NCBI GenBank assembly: GCA_019671135.1
Contig: JAHRHY010000015.1
Coordinates: forward strand, 744,001-808,000
From: Linnemannia hyalina
Lineage: Eukaryota > Mortierellomycota > Mortierellomycetes > Mortierellales > Mortierellaceae
Direction of reading: 5' to 3'
Length of the DNA stretch: 64,000 nucleotides
Under the pieces are notes generated by a model. The model saw nothing but the letters and a program-made list of their open reading frames with translations, searched no databases and was not told the origin of the DNA. The position numbers and the translations under genes are program-made. Below are positions 21,087 through 33,685 of the stretch, piece after piece (within the stretch, counting starts at the first letter, position 1; each line of letters opens with the position of its first letter).

Positions 21087-24054
21087 TCAGGAAGACGTGT
21101 CCATCTGGGTCTCAGCCCAGACAGGCTAGAGACATGAAAACAACAAATATATTAGACATGATCTCTTGCGCTACAAATGAACCCCATCAAACAAGAAAGA
21201 AGAGGCTCTGAACGTTACCTGGACGTAGGGCAGGACGGTGGGGATATCCTCCTGACGGATTTTGTAACGGCCGCCACTGAATACTCCGGCATCTGAAACG
21301 ATTTGGGCAAATGTGCCCCTCAAGACGATCTATGAAAAGGCGCCATGGAAAATACCGAAATTAGATTCCAGTCCTGAACAAAAAGGGGAGCGCCCTCGAC
21401 GCGCCTCCTTGATAATTACTTTAGAATGAAGTGAATGGCCCAACATAAGGAGTGATTGCTCTGCTTACATTCTTCTCCTCGCTGATGGTGGATTCTGGGC
21501 GGTTGGTGTAAAGCGTCTCGAGCCATCTGCCCAAATTAGAAAAGCTGTCGCCGATAGAGCCTGCCCTTCCACTCGAAGCAACCAAACGGAACGCGTTCAG
21601 CAAGAAAGTGACCACCTGCTCGTAAGCAGCACTATCGATCGCCGCGCACGGCAAGAAAAAGTCGTTCATGATCACTGTCTGCCACTTGCGCGTCGTCAAG
21701 AAGCGGGTGATCTGATGTTGGCGGAGGAGGATACCCACGAAAGAGTGGAAGAAGGACCGGTAGGTTACGTGAAGTGAGTCCATGACCTCTGATTGGTAGT
21801 CGTAATTGGCGTTTCTCTTCAGGCTAGCGACAAAGTTGGGCATGATCTTTGACAGGGCCTGGATGTCCATATGTGCTAGCCTGTTCAGGATGTAATGGCA
21901 AATGAGCTACCACGTTCAGGTTCACACAAGGTTATGCAGTATTCGTTAGTTTATGAGGAGCCTTGGGGAAATTGGTCGCTTTTACAAGAGTAGCATGATC
22001 GCCTGGTTACCTTTCGGGCAACTTCGCTATCATCGAGCGCCACCAAATTCTCCTCCGTAAACTCGACTTCATCAATCTGGTAGGGTTCTTCCGAGTCCTG
22101 CTTCAAACTGCGGATAGCATCGTTTAGGATATAACTGTTCAGCGTCGACATGAACTTGTCCGTTACATTCGCTTCCACTTTAGGGATCCTGAACTTTTGT
22201 TGTTGAACAATTCTTCTCGCATGAGCTCCAAGGTTGAGCATCGTAGCAGTCCAAATCGTAGTATTCTCAGCCTATTTAATTACATGTCCAGTTGAGAAGC
22301 GTTAGACATGCATGGATATTTACGATATCTATGTGATGGGTCCCAATGCCACCAGTGTGAACGACTGCCTTACTTGACCAAACCGCTCAGTCTGAGTAGC
22401 CTCGATCATGATTTGTAAAAGACGTGAAGCAATCATATTGGAGGTGAAGGGGTCGTTCAGAATCATGGCAATATCTCTATCAGAAAAGACCAACTTTTTG
22501 GGTTAGTAATGCACTCAACAATTGGCACAATTTCGATTAATAAAAAGGAATCTTCAATCGCCAACACACACCCATGGACAGGGTCATCGCGGGAAACTTT
22601 GTCGAAGAACTTGCGGATGTTCTCCACACGACGCTCATCCATTGACAATGTTCTGTTGCAGGCATCCAGATTCCAGACCAGTTCGTGAGACGGATCGTTT
22701 GTTGTAATCTACATCCAGGTTTGGCAAAAGGTAATAGTTTGTCAGTGAGAAGCCGAGTTTTCTCCGTCACCACTGTAGTGCAAGTCAGTACTGTCTGTCC
22801 AGAACCAACTTACAGCTCTAATGTTTGCTTCGTGACACGCCATCAACACATCGTAGCGCAGCGTGCAGTAAATAGCGTCGTTCGTCAGGACGAAGAGTGA
22901 CCGAAGACTGTTCATGACGTTGTTGTATAGTTGCATATCGCCGCCAATAAAGTCCAAGAGCTTCTTGATACTCGCATGACTTCGCCTATTGTGTTTGAAC
23001 AATCAAGGTGTGAGTCCGAGATATCAGGCTAACAGTAAAGGAACGCACAATGGTCAAATAACAGAAAGGACGCCGCTGCGGTACCTTTGGTTGATGACTA
23101 CTGTGGGTTGCTCGGCGCTCATCTCCATGGACATGCGAATAATCTCGGGATCATTCATGTACGCCTTGACGATAGGAATGATGTCGTTCTGGAACTTGTT
23201 GGGGTTCGACAGCCACACTCTCCTCTGTACAACCTTTGGTGCGATCTATTGATAACATCCGAAAAAGAATGATAGGCGTAAGCGCTTGGAGCACTTGTCC
23301 TGTATTGTCGAGAGCAATTATCGGCTCGAATATCCTGGACTTGCCTTGAAGAGTTCCTCGCTTTTGCCGATCTTGTCAATGATAGGGTCGGTCATCCTGT
23401 CCGGGAAGCGTCCCAAGAGGCACAGAGGCAGTTCTTGAAGTCCCTCCACGTCGATGTAGGGTAACATGGAATCCAGAAGTGTGTTAACTCTATCATTTCA
23501 CGAGTAGCCGTTAGCGTGGTGGTCCAGGTGGCGAGGTTGCTCCAACAACTACAGGTCGATATTAGCGCAACAAGCAAGACAGAAGATGATATCTAACCTG
23601 GCACTGTCCATTTGGGCAGTCTCCAGCTGGTGCAGCAGCTTTCCTTTCAAGGCTTTCATGCATCTGAGGTGAATCTCGTGTCTTGTCAGTCCATGGTGGT
23701 CGAGCAGTGGATAGATGGAACCGATATCTGGGAGTAATAATCGAAAAGCATAACGAGAGAAAGGCAGGAGTCATACGAGCATCTCACGCGTTTGAACCCA
23801 TGCGGGGTATGTGACAAAAAGAAACAAAAGCGCGCTCGACTGACATCAATCAATAGTGGTAACATAGAGAACAATAAAAAGCAAAAGCAAGGCTACGAGG
23901 CAAAAAGAAAAAAAGAAGGGTTTGTTGTTGGGTTGTTATGATTTAGGCCGCTGCGTTCCTGGATTTGCCTAATGGCCATGCCTGGTTTCTGCTTGACGAG
24001 CATGTCGCGAATCTTTTCGCCTGCGCGGGGTCCGAGGAGTCGTTGGTCTTCCAT
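21087..24054 (-). CDS. Negative elongation factor B (NELF-B/COBRA1) homologue
   Basis: Exons 2-11 close in phase: 23727-23598, 23489-23345, 23245-23085, 22985-22814, 22708-22572, 22476-22374, 22271-22011, 21906-21469, 21329-21219, 21125-21087. Exon 1 starts at the ATG at 24054 (MEDQRLLGPRAGEKIRD). The protein is about 610 residues, close to 580-630 in animals. It aligns along its length with animal NELF-B: AIRQIQERSG, PDIGSIYPLLDHHGLTRHE, VNTLLDSMLPYI, the central MQLYNNVMNSLRSLFVLT plus IYCTLRYDVLMACHE, DPSHELVWNLDACNR and GDIAMILNDPF. NELF-B is the HEAT-like scaffold of the NELF complex that holds RNA polymerase II in promoter-proximal pause. Two oddities: the intron after exon 3 uses a GC donor (AAG then GCAAGT), and no good GT donor follows exon 1's conserved end. 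Confidence 0.87.
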
Positions 24055-25092
24055 GGCGCGTTTGTTGAAATGCTGGGAGGTTGTGGGATGGGTGCAAAGG
24101 TGATCGTTTACGATTTTATTTGGCCGCTTTTGAAGGCTCTCCTGGAAGTATTTCACGTGACGTGCATCATTGCGCCACCAAAAATAGATGATGGGCAACT
24201 GACGCCAGAGACGGGAGGAGAAAGAAGGTGAATTTGTGAAAAAGAGGGAAGAGAGAGTTCGAACCCAGAAGGGGAGTGATAATGGCGCTGTGTCAATCCT
24301 CTCTGTCTGGGAACCGAATATCTATTTAACAGCCCCTCTACAGCTATTTTCTGTATCTACACTATGCTGCATACCTTGTTCCGCTGCAGGCTTTTTCCTC
24401 ATTTTTCACATTTTTTCTTTCTGTACCCCCACGGTCTCCCTCTTTCTGATTGTTTTTCGGCCTTCATTTCTTTTCGCCTTCGTCTTCTTTCCCTCCCTTC
24501 CTTTCGACCTCTTCCCTTTCATTTCCCACTTTTCATATACCTCATCGCTCTCCGCTAGGACCCTTCGTCTTTCTTAGTCCCTTTTTTTCTCGTACTTCTC
24601 GTACTTCTCTCTTACACACGTCCACTCTCACTCCTCCCTCCCTGACCACCTCTGACCCCTCCACCGACCTCCACCTCATCTCTACTGCTGCCCTCTCTCT
24701 TAGATCTTCTTTATACATCAGCAGCAACCAAGCAACACTTGTCCATTCGACTCGCCCACCCCTTGTACCTTCCCCCCTCCTTCCTTCTCTTTCTCCTTCG
24801 TTCCTCCATTCCTCTCCTTCAGTCCTCTTGCTCCCTACTTCCCTCCTCGCCATCCCGCTTTTCCATTCCCGTCAACCAACGATTGCTCCCACGATTGTCA
24901 ATCTCTCTTTCTTACCTGTGTCACAACCGAACAAGAAAAAATCGTCCAGCAGCAAATTAAAACCGTTTGCATATCCCATATGCCAGGCAGCGCATATTAG
25001 GATCGCTCCTTGACACCCACCTTCGGTAACAACCTACAGCAGTAACACAACAACAGCTACAACCAACAGCTAGAAGAGCAGCACCAGTTGCC
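24055..25092. promoter_or_regulatory. Divergent promoter region between NELF-B and K+ channel genes
   Basis: About 1 kb. From about 24400 to 24950 the plus strand is strongly pyrimidine-rich (TTTCTTTCT and CTCCCTCC runs), a pattern seen before other plus-strand starts here and likely the channel gene's core promoter and 5' UTR. The ATG at 25093 is preceded by AGCAGCACCAGTTGCC. No separate gene was seen. Confidence 0.5.
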
Positions 25093-28000
25093 ATGTGGAA
25101 TCCGCCTTTGTCAGATCTAACGTTCAACTTTCGGCACCCGAACCCGCGAGTCAATGGTCCCAGCGGAGGGGGTGTCTACCAGGATGTCTCGCCCAGAATC
25201 AGCCTAAGCAACGATGCCGCCTATCCTGCTGGAAGTGGTCGTGGCGGTGGTAACAGTGACCCCTCAATCCCCACAAACAATCACATCGACAACAATGGCG
25301 CTCCCGGCAACGCCCCTTCCTTCGAGCGCCCACGGGCCTCGAGCCACCCCATTCTCGCCCGCTCTCTGCCCCATCCAAAGCTCGAAAAGGTCGCCCCATA
25401 TCTCACCATCGCCACACTACAAGCCTACACTGTCTTGACAGTCGTGCGTTGTCTCGCTGACCCTGTCTGGATCATCCCTCGATCAGGAAACGAGGATCCC
25501 ATTCGGACGGCAGAGATCGGTAGTCTCGAAAAGTCGTTCCTAGCCTGCGCGATCGCCTTTACTATGCTGAGCTGTCTTGGGGTGACCCTGCGCATCCTCG
25601 ACAAGTTCACCTTTCTGCGACAGATCCCTGTCGTTACGGCCTACCTTGAAGGTAAAAAAACTACTCCTCTGTATGGTCCAACCCATGAGGCTCAATGATT
25701 GCACCCTTTCTTTCTTTTTTTACCATTGTTGTCATGGCATGTATGCCTGTTGTGCATATTTATGTCTTGCTCTTGCAGCATTCGTGGTCAGCCACATTAA
25801 CTCTTGTCCCGCTCCTCCTCCTCCGGCATATCATGTATTATATTATGCAAAATGTACCTTGGTTTCTTGGTAGCCCAACCACATTGACACAAAAGCTCTC
25901 ATTACCGGGATTCATTCAAATTAGCCATCTTTTGTATCGCCGCCTTGACATCCTTTCTCAGCACTCACTCGTTGCCAAGTGGATCACAGTTCTCACACGG
26001 CTTCCTAGCCTGTGTCATCACAGTGCTCTTCTCGTCCATTGTTGCCATCATGCTCACAGTGGACTGGTGGCGAGGGTTTCCCTCCGCAGGACTATCGGCA
26101 ACATTGAAGGGTCTTATCATCGCGTCCTTTGTTATGACCATCGTTATCATTATCGGCGCTGCCATCTACTCGACTCTGGAGGACTGGACCTTTGACGAAG
26201 CCGTCAATTTTTGCATTGTGTCTTTTGCTACAATCGGTATGTGAACGAACCATATATATGCCCTTCATTCTCAAGTGGACACACGTTGTCATTGCTATGA
26301 TACTAACGTGCTTGTATTATGATTTTATTCTAGGATATGGCAATTTGAGTCCAAAGACCGTTGCTGGCCAGTCCATCTTTTTCTTTTACGGTCTGTTGGG
26401 TATCAGTTCTCTCGGATTCTTCGTTGTCTCGCTCCGCAACGCTGTGATCGAACAGTTCCAGTGGCGCCTGGTTGATCGCTTCTCCAAGCCAGCTCATTTG
26501 ACACGCGTTCAAACACGCATGTCAGCCAAGGATATCCCTTTTCCAATTGCACGATTTGAGGAGGAGCAACGCGTCAAAATGGTTGTCAAGCGAAAGATGA
26601 TGGTCAGAATGGGCTTTATCTGGATTGTCATGTGGTTCGGAGGAGCAGGAGTCTTTTGCGCGTTCGAGCCTTGGACTTATCTCGAGTCCTTATACTTTTG
26701 TGTAAGGCAGAATAAGTTCGTTCCAATTGAAACGACAGAGCAACGGTGAGGCGGAGTCAACACGTATGCTAACTGCAAAATTCTCTGCATTCACTTATTA
26801 GTTTGTTACATTAACAACAATTGGATTTGGAGACTATGTGCCCAAGCAACCTGGGGCGATCGAGTTCTGGAACGTCTACGTATTTGTGGGTCTCGCAGTT
26901 TTTGCCTACATCCTTTCACTGTCTTCTGAGTCCATGGCTTCTCAGATCCACCTTGTCGACGATCAAGATGACGACAACGACGACGATATGTACGGATGGG
27001 AGAGGAATGAGGATCCCAATGCGCCTCTCACAACTCGCAGTGGAACTTTGGGACTGGAGGGTCTCAAATGGCTTCATCATCAACAGAACATGCAACGTCG
27101 AGACTCTGTCCAATCCATACAGGTGGATCAGGAAGGAAAACCTCTGGACAACAACAGTACCTCTGAAATGCCCAGCATGACCTTTGACGGCAGTCAGGAC
27201 GAAGACCGTTCCCTGCAAGCATCTATTCAGCGTAGCCGGCCCAACAGAAAGAGCTCCACCGGTAGAATCCTCATGGTATCGGCCAAGGAAAGGAAACAAA
27301 TGTTAGAGGCTGAATATTACGCGACGCACTCATTACCAACCACCATCAAGTTTATCGACACCAAAGGCATGCCGCATCAGAAGACCGTTGGGAGAGCCTC
27401 GACCATGGCTGATTCGATCTCTGGACCCAACGTCGGCAGCATGAGCGGAGACCCTGCCGGATATACATATGGAACCGTCGGATACTATGGAACCATCGGA
27501 CGCCATGACCTTGCAGGACTGACGCGCTCAGGAACTCTTCTCCGGAATCAACAACCGTCGGTCGACATGGGTGGAGCCAATATCGATAATATTTATGGCC
27601 CAGGCGATAGTCAACCCATTAACACTGTCCAAACACAGCAGCTCCAGCATCAGCCGCTAATCAAGTTCGACTCGCCGAAGGGAAGTATTCGCAGCGTAGG
27701 AAACCAGCCCAGTCAGCGAAGGGGTCAGAGTCGACCAGACCGATTCGGGGACCAGGAGGATGATACGACGACAGGATATATTCCTTCTATTATGGATGTC
27801 TTCAGGCCAGCTGCCTCCGAGAACGCTGGAGAAGGCTCTTCGACTTCGGGAGCACGCGGAAAGAACCTAATCGTTGGAACGTCTCCTATTACCCGCATGA
27901 GATCCAACAGCTGCGATCAGATGATGGGCGATCGGCGACGGGGACCATCTCAGAACGACATTCACAGCTGGATTGCCGAGGATGCAGGAACTCTTGAGGG

Positions 28001-29243
28001 ACCCAACTTCAAATATGTCAGCAGGCCTCCGGTACAGGGAATGTCGGATGCCGGCCCAAGCACGGATCGGTCGAGGGAGAGTCATGGCAGCGACACGACG
28101 AGAGTCACCAGTGCCCCGAATGGAACGTCGGATTACGTACATGAAGATGCTTACCCGACAGAGCAGTCCAACATGGCACGAGGAGCGATTTTGGACTCTG
28201 CTTTGAACGAACTTAGGGCTCACCGCGATGGAATTGCGCCTGACGAGATACCTTTTATGCCTTTGACGGACGAGCCGGAGGAGATGAGTCAGGACGACGG
28301 AGACTACTCTGAGGATGTACCTCGCAGCGAGACAAAATTGGACGCCACTTTGCCACCACCTCAACCTCGCGGTCTGGTGACTATCGTGCGGGAACCGACC
28401 TTGCCTGCCGTGGATGCCGAGCTACTCGCTACCGCTTTGCCATCCAACCCAGACAACTTATTCCTCAGAGGCGAAGAGGGCGCTGGACGCGGACCTTTTG
28501 CCGAGGGTGTTACATGGCCAGACTCAAGAGCAGGATCGGAATACGGCCAAGAATCCAGACCGGGGTCACGCATCGGATCACGTCATGGATCGGCTGGTGT
28601 GACCAGCCCAGAGATTACCCCCGCAGCCTTGTTTGACGATGACAACGGCCACCAGTACACGCTCCGACCTACGACTTCACAGCCCCCATCACTCTTTTCA
28701 AACCACCCACGATCTGGAAACAACAGCGCCATGCCGTCTCCGACAGGTTCTAGGCAGTCGTCTCGACCGGGATCGGTTTTGATGACTATCTTTGACGAGC
28801 CTGTCCGGAATCTTCCTGGTTCACGTTCGGTTTCCAGGAGCGGTTCTATACGTGGATCAGGAACAGGATTGATAGAAGGAGGAGGCGGCCCACTGGCAAG
28901 AGTCAGCTCTAACCCAATGTCCCAGCCTAGATCAAGAACTGGGTCGATAGTTATGCCCCTCAATGGATCCGGAATCGGCTCTGGCAGCGGAGGAGGAGGT
29001 CCAGGGGCCACATCGCCGGCGTCTACGAGGAGTTCCGAGTCAATCGTCGGGCCGTTTGACGAACACCGGCTACCAGCAGATCTGCCGCACTTTGACGACG
29101 ATGTCGACTTGAGCCATGTGGGTGCAACCCCACAACAAGTCGAGGACGAACATAGACGCAGGAAAGACCTGCGGAGACGAGAACGCGAGATTGAAGCGCG
29201 TTTAGCAACCCTTGGCGAGAAGGGTCGATGGGTTCCTCGTTGA
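25093..29243 (+). CDS. TOK-like two-pore outward-rectifier K+ channel with long C-terminal tail
   Basis: Four exons close in phase: 25093-25651, 25925-26236, 26334-26701, 26802-29243; 1226 residues. A disordered N-terminus precedes four spans (LTIATLQAYTVLTVVRCLA; SFLACAIAFTMLSCLGVTL; VTAYLEAIFCIAALTSFL; FLACVITVLFSSIVAIMLTV). Two pore modules then follow. Filter 1 is TIGYGN (about 289-294), rebuilt exactly across intron 2. Filter 2 is TTIGFGDYVP (about 418-427), just after intron 3. Eight spans plus two pores is the TOK/Duk layout of fungal plasma-membrane outward rectifiers. The cytosolic tail of nearly 800 residues is far longer than in yeast Tok1. It is disordered, with acidic stretches, SRxGS-type serine-arginine repeats around 28520-28960 and a charged helix at the end (EDEHRRRKDLRRREREIE). 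Intron 2 has a TACTAAC branch point at about 26301. Confidence 0.92.
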
Positions 29244-32200
29244 TTTTAACACTTTTATCAACCCCCCACCCCCACTGTATTTCTAGCATATTAACTACTG
29301 TACTTTTGAAGCATCATAAGAAATTAATTGTCACTTGAGATGAACGATCAATCGTTTGAAACTAACTGGGTTTAGCGTGATCAGTATCATACTGGTACTT
29401 GGTTTTAATGATGACCCAGGAATCTGTGTCTTGATCACCGGTTAATCAAAAAAAAAAGTTCTGGCGAGTATCCTTTTCTGTTTGCTTGACTCTGGGCGGC
29501 CAACAGGGCTTTTCGGATGCGTAGCGGAAGACCCTGTAGATCAAGATCGACTAAAAATTCAGATACCTCCTTCCCTCACACAGCGCAAACACACATACTT
29601 CACGTTCCTCTTGTTTCCCTTGTGTTCTATTGTCGATCAATGCATTCGCTTGGGGGGCAGAACCGGCTGTGTGCTATTTCTTGCATCTGGTACGTATTTC
29701 TTTTCTTCTTGGTTTGCTTCTCACAGCCATCTATGTTTGATGAGCATGGAAGGACAAGAACAAGAAATGATCTGCTGTTCATGTCTTTGCTTATATTTTT
29801 GAGGCGCAAAAATAATATGCAGGTTGAGCAGCATCAACATCTGCTTCTTGAGAAATGAGCGTTGTCTCGTTTTGCATGCTGACTGGCTGCTCGAGGAGGA
29901 GGAGGAGGATCGTTGCATGCTGTTTGACAGATTGTGAACAACAGATGGTATGTCCCCCTCCCCCCCTCAATACTACCATCTCCAATGGATTCTCTTTGAT
30001 TAGGCAAGCAAGTACCAGATCAAGTACCTTTCGCACCTCAAGAGAGAAAATTGTCGTGTGATGAAGTCGAGTATCAATCAATCCCCAATGGTATCTGAAC
30101 AAGAGATGCAATCAAAAAATGGAGAAATCTCATTACGAAGTAGGTTACCAACAGAGACAACACACCATTATTTGGTAACCAGCTTGGACTCTTTAAGATT
30201 GGAACTGCGCCCTCCTTCATCTTGGTATGGTGTCTAATATGTGTACCAACAAAGAGCTACATCATTACTTCATTAGCACGCATATCGATATGCATGTATG
30301 CCAGTAAAACGGCATCAGGAAGCGTGGCAGGGCAAGCGCAGTTACAAAAGGGCGGTTTGAAGATCCTTTCCTCCCACATTCCATTCCACTCTCTGACATT
30401 GAAACAGCAGTGGCCTCTGTAAGAAGTACATCGTCATATTGGAGGGAATAGAAGAGTCAAGTGCTTCGTTTCATAGGAGAGCGGGAGGTTGGGGGGGGGA
30501 GAGAACTTTGACAAATGGATTATCACTTGAGAGAGAGTGTGTCTATGAGAGCAAACAAAGAAAAAGGTCGGGTTTATTTTGAGAAGCCCTTTTTTTTCAT
30601 GATCCGTTGCCACCACGTTTTTCACAGTTGGGCGAAATGAATGAATGTTTAATTGCGAATCCGAATGAAAAATTTCATAAGCCGTTCCGGATATGCAAAA
30701 AAGGGTTCTGTCGGTTTGTCAGTTTGCCTGACCAGCCTTTGCCCTCCCTCGTGTCAGAGGTGCACGGCAAGTCGGCAGGTGCAATTGCCGCCTTGGGTCA
30801 CCGTCATCTTCCACCACTCATACAAGACTAAGGCACCGTTAGCAATAAGAGAACCAGTTCGAAAATAATATGTAGTTGCTCAGCAAAACTGCTCACTACA
30901 TACTCCAAAAGGTTGAAAGGCACCATTCTGATTCTCTCGCTCGGGGTTTGGATTAACCTTTCGAGATCAAAAAAAGAGTCGAGACCTTGGGCTGGCGCCC
31001 TCTCCCCTTCACTCCCTTTTCCACGTTTTTTTTTTGTTCTTTTTTGTTCTATGACGTTATAATTGTGAATAGCTCTTGAGGAGGGTAGCGGCATCAAGTC
31101 GTGAAGGAGTTTGTGGAAATGAACAATATGAGAAGGAAGGACCTGAAAGGATATCTTGCTGGTTTTTTTTTTTTTGCACCGCTACTCTCACACTTAGGTA
31201 ATACGCTTGATTTAGCTAGCTTGAATCTATCTTTTTTGCAAACTCGCTGGTTGGTGCATGCCCCACCCCTCCATCATGCAGCAGCAGCAGTAGTTTGTTG
31301 TTGTTGATGCTTTGTTTTGTGCGACGATCTGAGGGTTCCCCTGTCTTTGTCGCTCTTCCTCCCTTTCTCTAGAAATAGAGCAGGCGCAGAGCCGTTGTAA
31401 TTGTAAACATACACAGAGGGAAATAAAACAACAGGAACAGCAAAACAAACAAATAGCAAGACAATTGTTGTTGTTTGGTCCAAAGAAAATAAAGCAAGAC
31501 ATGCAGAAACAAAAGGATGGACAAAAAAAAGATATTCTTAAACAAACAAGCAAGGTAATGAACTGAGGAACAAAGGGATTTGCCAACAACAGCCGCTGAA
31601 TAATGAAAAGAAGAGTCAAGAATGAAATGTGAACATGACCGAAATATCACAGACCTTTGTCCTTTGTTCCAAGCGCCTGCCTCGCTGGTCCAGGTCCCTT
31701 CAGAGGAGCGGTGCCTTTTTTTTAGCTGCGTTTATGCACCGCACCCCTAGACTGGATGCTAACGGGAAGATCGAGAGAGCGAGTGTGAGTGGGAAGGAGA
31801 AAGATGTGAAGAATGAACGGAGGATTGTGTCACCGGCGCCTACTTTGGCTGCAACAAAACTGAGGTGTAGGGGGCTCAGACACTTTCTGGAGAAACTGGT
31901 ATCCTGGCACAAACTAGAGACAACGATAAAGGAAGAAAATATGGATGTGGCGATGATGACGATGATGGACTGGTTAAAGAACGAATAAAAGGTTGAGGTA
32001 GGTTGAGGTGGCACATGCGGCGGCGGCGTATGCCCTGCACCCCTGCTTGTTCCCTGATCTTTTTGCTGTTCCGGGTGTAATACATTGCCCACTCCACGAG
32101 TTGCGAAGCAGGTCTATGTGGTTTCGGAGAAAAGCCATGTTGGAAAGGAATAGGGGAGTAGGTAGTAGGTAGGGGAAGGGAAGGAGGATATCACGGTTGA

Positions 32201-33685
32201 TGAACAGGTTGGTGGTAGTTGTAGTCTTGTAGGTGTTGCTTGTTGTTTGAAGTCAGACACTGTTGTTCTGTCTCCTCCTCAGAAGTTCAGACAGTCATTT
32301 GTGGACACCATGGACGTGGCTCTACAAGCAAAGATACGATGTCTTGTGTGCACAACAATAATGTCAAGAAAACAACAACAACAACATCAAAAACTTCTTG
32401 ATGAGCATACAAAAAGTCCGATTTCCTTGCAGGCTGTTTCCCTGGTTGTCCTTGTGTATGTTGCCTGCCGGGCGGCGAGGCGATGGGCAGCAACAGGATG
32501 ATGTTTGTTTTGCTCTGATGATGAGCCAGCAAAGCAGGCAGGCACGGCACCCTTGTATGTGTGAGTGGATAAGAGTACGAGAGTGGGTGGTTTAGAGTAG
32601 AGATGAGGATTGCGAGCGAGTGCTCACCTTTTTTTTTTTCACAGTTCACTTTTTGCATTCGAATAAACAGTGAGCAGGACGAGAGACAGACAACAGAATG
32701 CGACTCGATTGTCCTCCCGATGTATGACCCTTCTGTTCAAATGTGCTCTCAAGGGAAGACATTCCTTTGCCCTCTCTGTCCTACCCCAGGTGTTGGACGA
32801 TAAAGAGGGGTTATCCCTTGGGTCTAGCCACTACATATACTGTCTCATACAAGTCCCTGGCCCTTGCTGCTACGTGCTTGTTTTACTCTCTGTGGTTTAC
32901 TCGCTTCCTGGTTGATTCTCACATCTCCTTGCTCCCACTTTTAAACCATACCCTCCCACTTCCTCTCTCGGCAATGACAAGCGACCGACAACCATCTTGT
33001 TATATTACTTGCTCAATTGACTACTGGCCTGTGTTGTTGTAATACTATTCATTTTCACTCGATCGAGCAAAAGAAAAACAATATCGACAACGATAGGGTT
33101 GTATGCTCCTTCCATCTTTCTTTCTCCCTCACTCTTTTCTTTTCTTTCTTTCTTTTACCCTCTATTGCGCATCCAATCGCCCCACCCACCCCACTCCATT
33201 CACAATCATATCCATTCACGCTCGTTGTCTCTCTCTCTCTCTCTCTCCTTTGACAACACTCTTCCTTTTCTTCATTGTCGCATCATTCATATCCTCAGCA
33301 CCCTCCTTCACTCACACATACACACACTCCTTGAGGAGCGCGTCGCCCTTTTGTTCACTCATTGCCATAAACTCCACTCTCTCCCCACCCCTTTTCATTT
33401 CTCTGTCCTTGCCGTCACTTAATTCACCCACTTTTGTATCACTTGCTTTATTTTTCAGGCACCATCAAATCCCAGAAACGTACCAGTCCATACCGCAACC
33501 CAAACCCTTCCCTGAACCCTTGTTGACAACAACACCACCGCACCGTCTATCTCTCCCCCCCTTACTTACTCACTCATTCGCACACGACCTTACAACGCAT
33601 ACCGATCGCCATTCCTTCCTTCCTTTCTCATTCAGCTCATTCCATTCTTCGTTCATTCATACACTTTTGTATATATTCTTAAACA
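29244..33685. other. 4.4-kb gene-poor region and pyrimidine-rich leader of the RhoGAP-like gene
   Basis: No open frame here has convincing protein composition and splice support. At 29517-30230 two ORF pieces can be spliced in phase (donor GGTACGT near 29691, acceptor TATGCAG near 29820), but the product matches nothing and soon hits a stop. From 33050 to 33680 the plus strand is a CT-rich leader for the gene starting at 33686, with a candidate 5'-UTR splice acceptor (TTTTTCAG) near 33458. A CT microsatellite sits at 33229-33247. Confidence 0.45.
33229..33247. repeat. (CT)n microsatellite
   Basis: A run of CT dinucleotides inside the pyrimidine-rich leader upstream of the RhoGAP-like gene. 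Confidence 0.9.

Noticed and set aside
25777..25874. Extra exon of the K+ channel after a TCTTGCAG acceptor
   Set aside because: It joins in phase but gives a Pro-rich, non-membrane stretch. Skipping it to the acceptor at 25924 restores a smooth transmembrane helix (TAYLEAIFCIAALTSFL).
29517..30230. Spliced ORF containing LRNERCLV, recalling the GINS subunit Psf1
   Set aside because: Similarity is limited to a few residues. The upstream Psf1 N-terminus is missing and an in-frame stop comes before the better donor at about 29948.
31629..32092. Overlapping 119- and 130-codon ORFs on opposite strands
   Set aside because: No supporting splice sites, start context or recognizable domains; likely chance.
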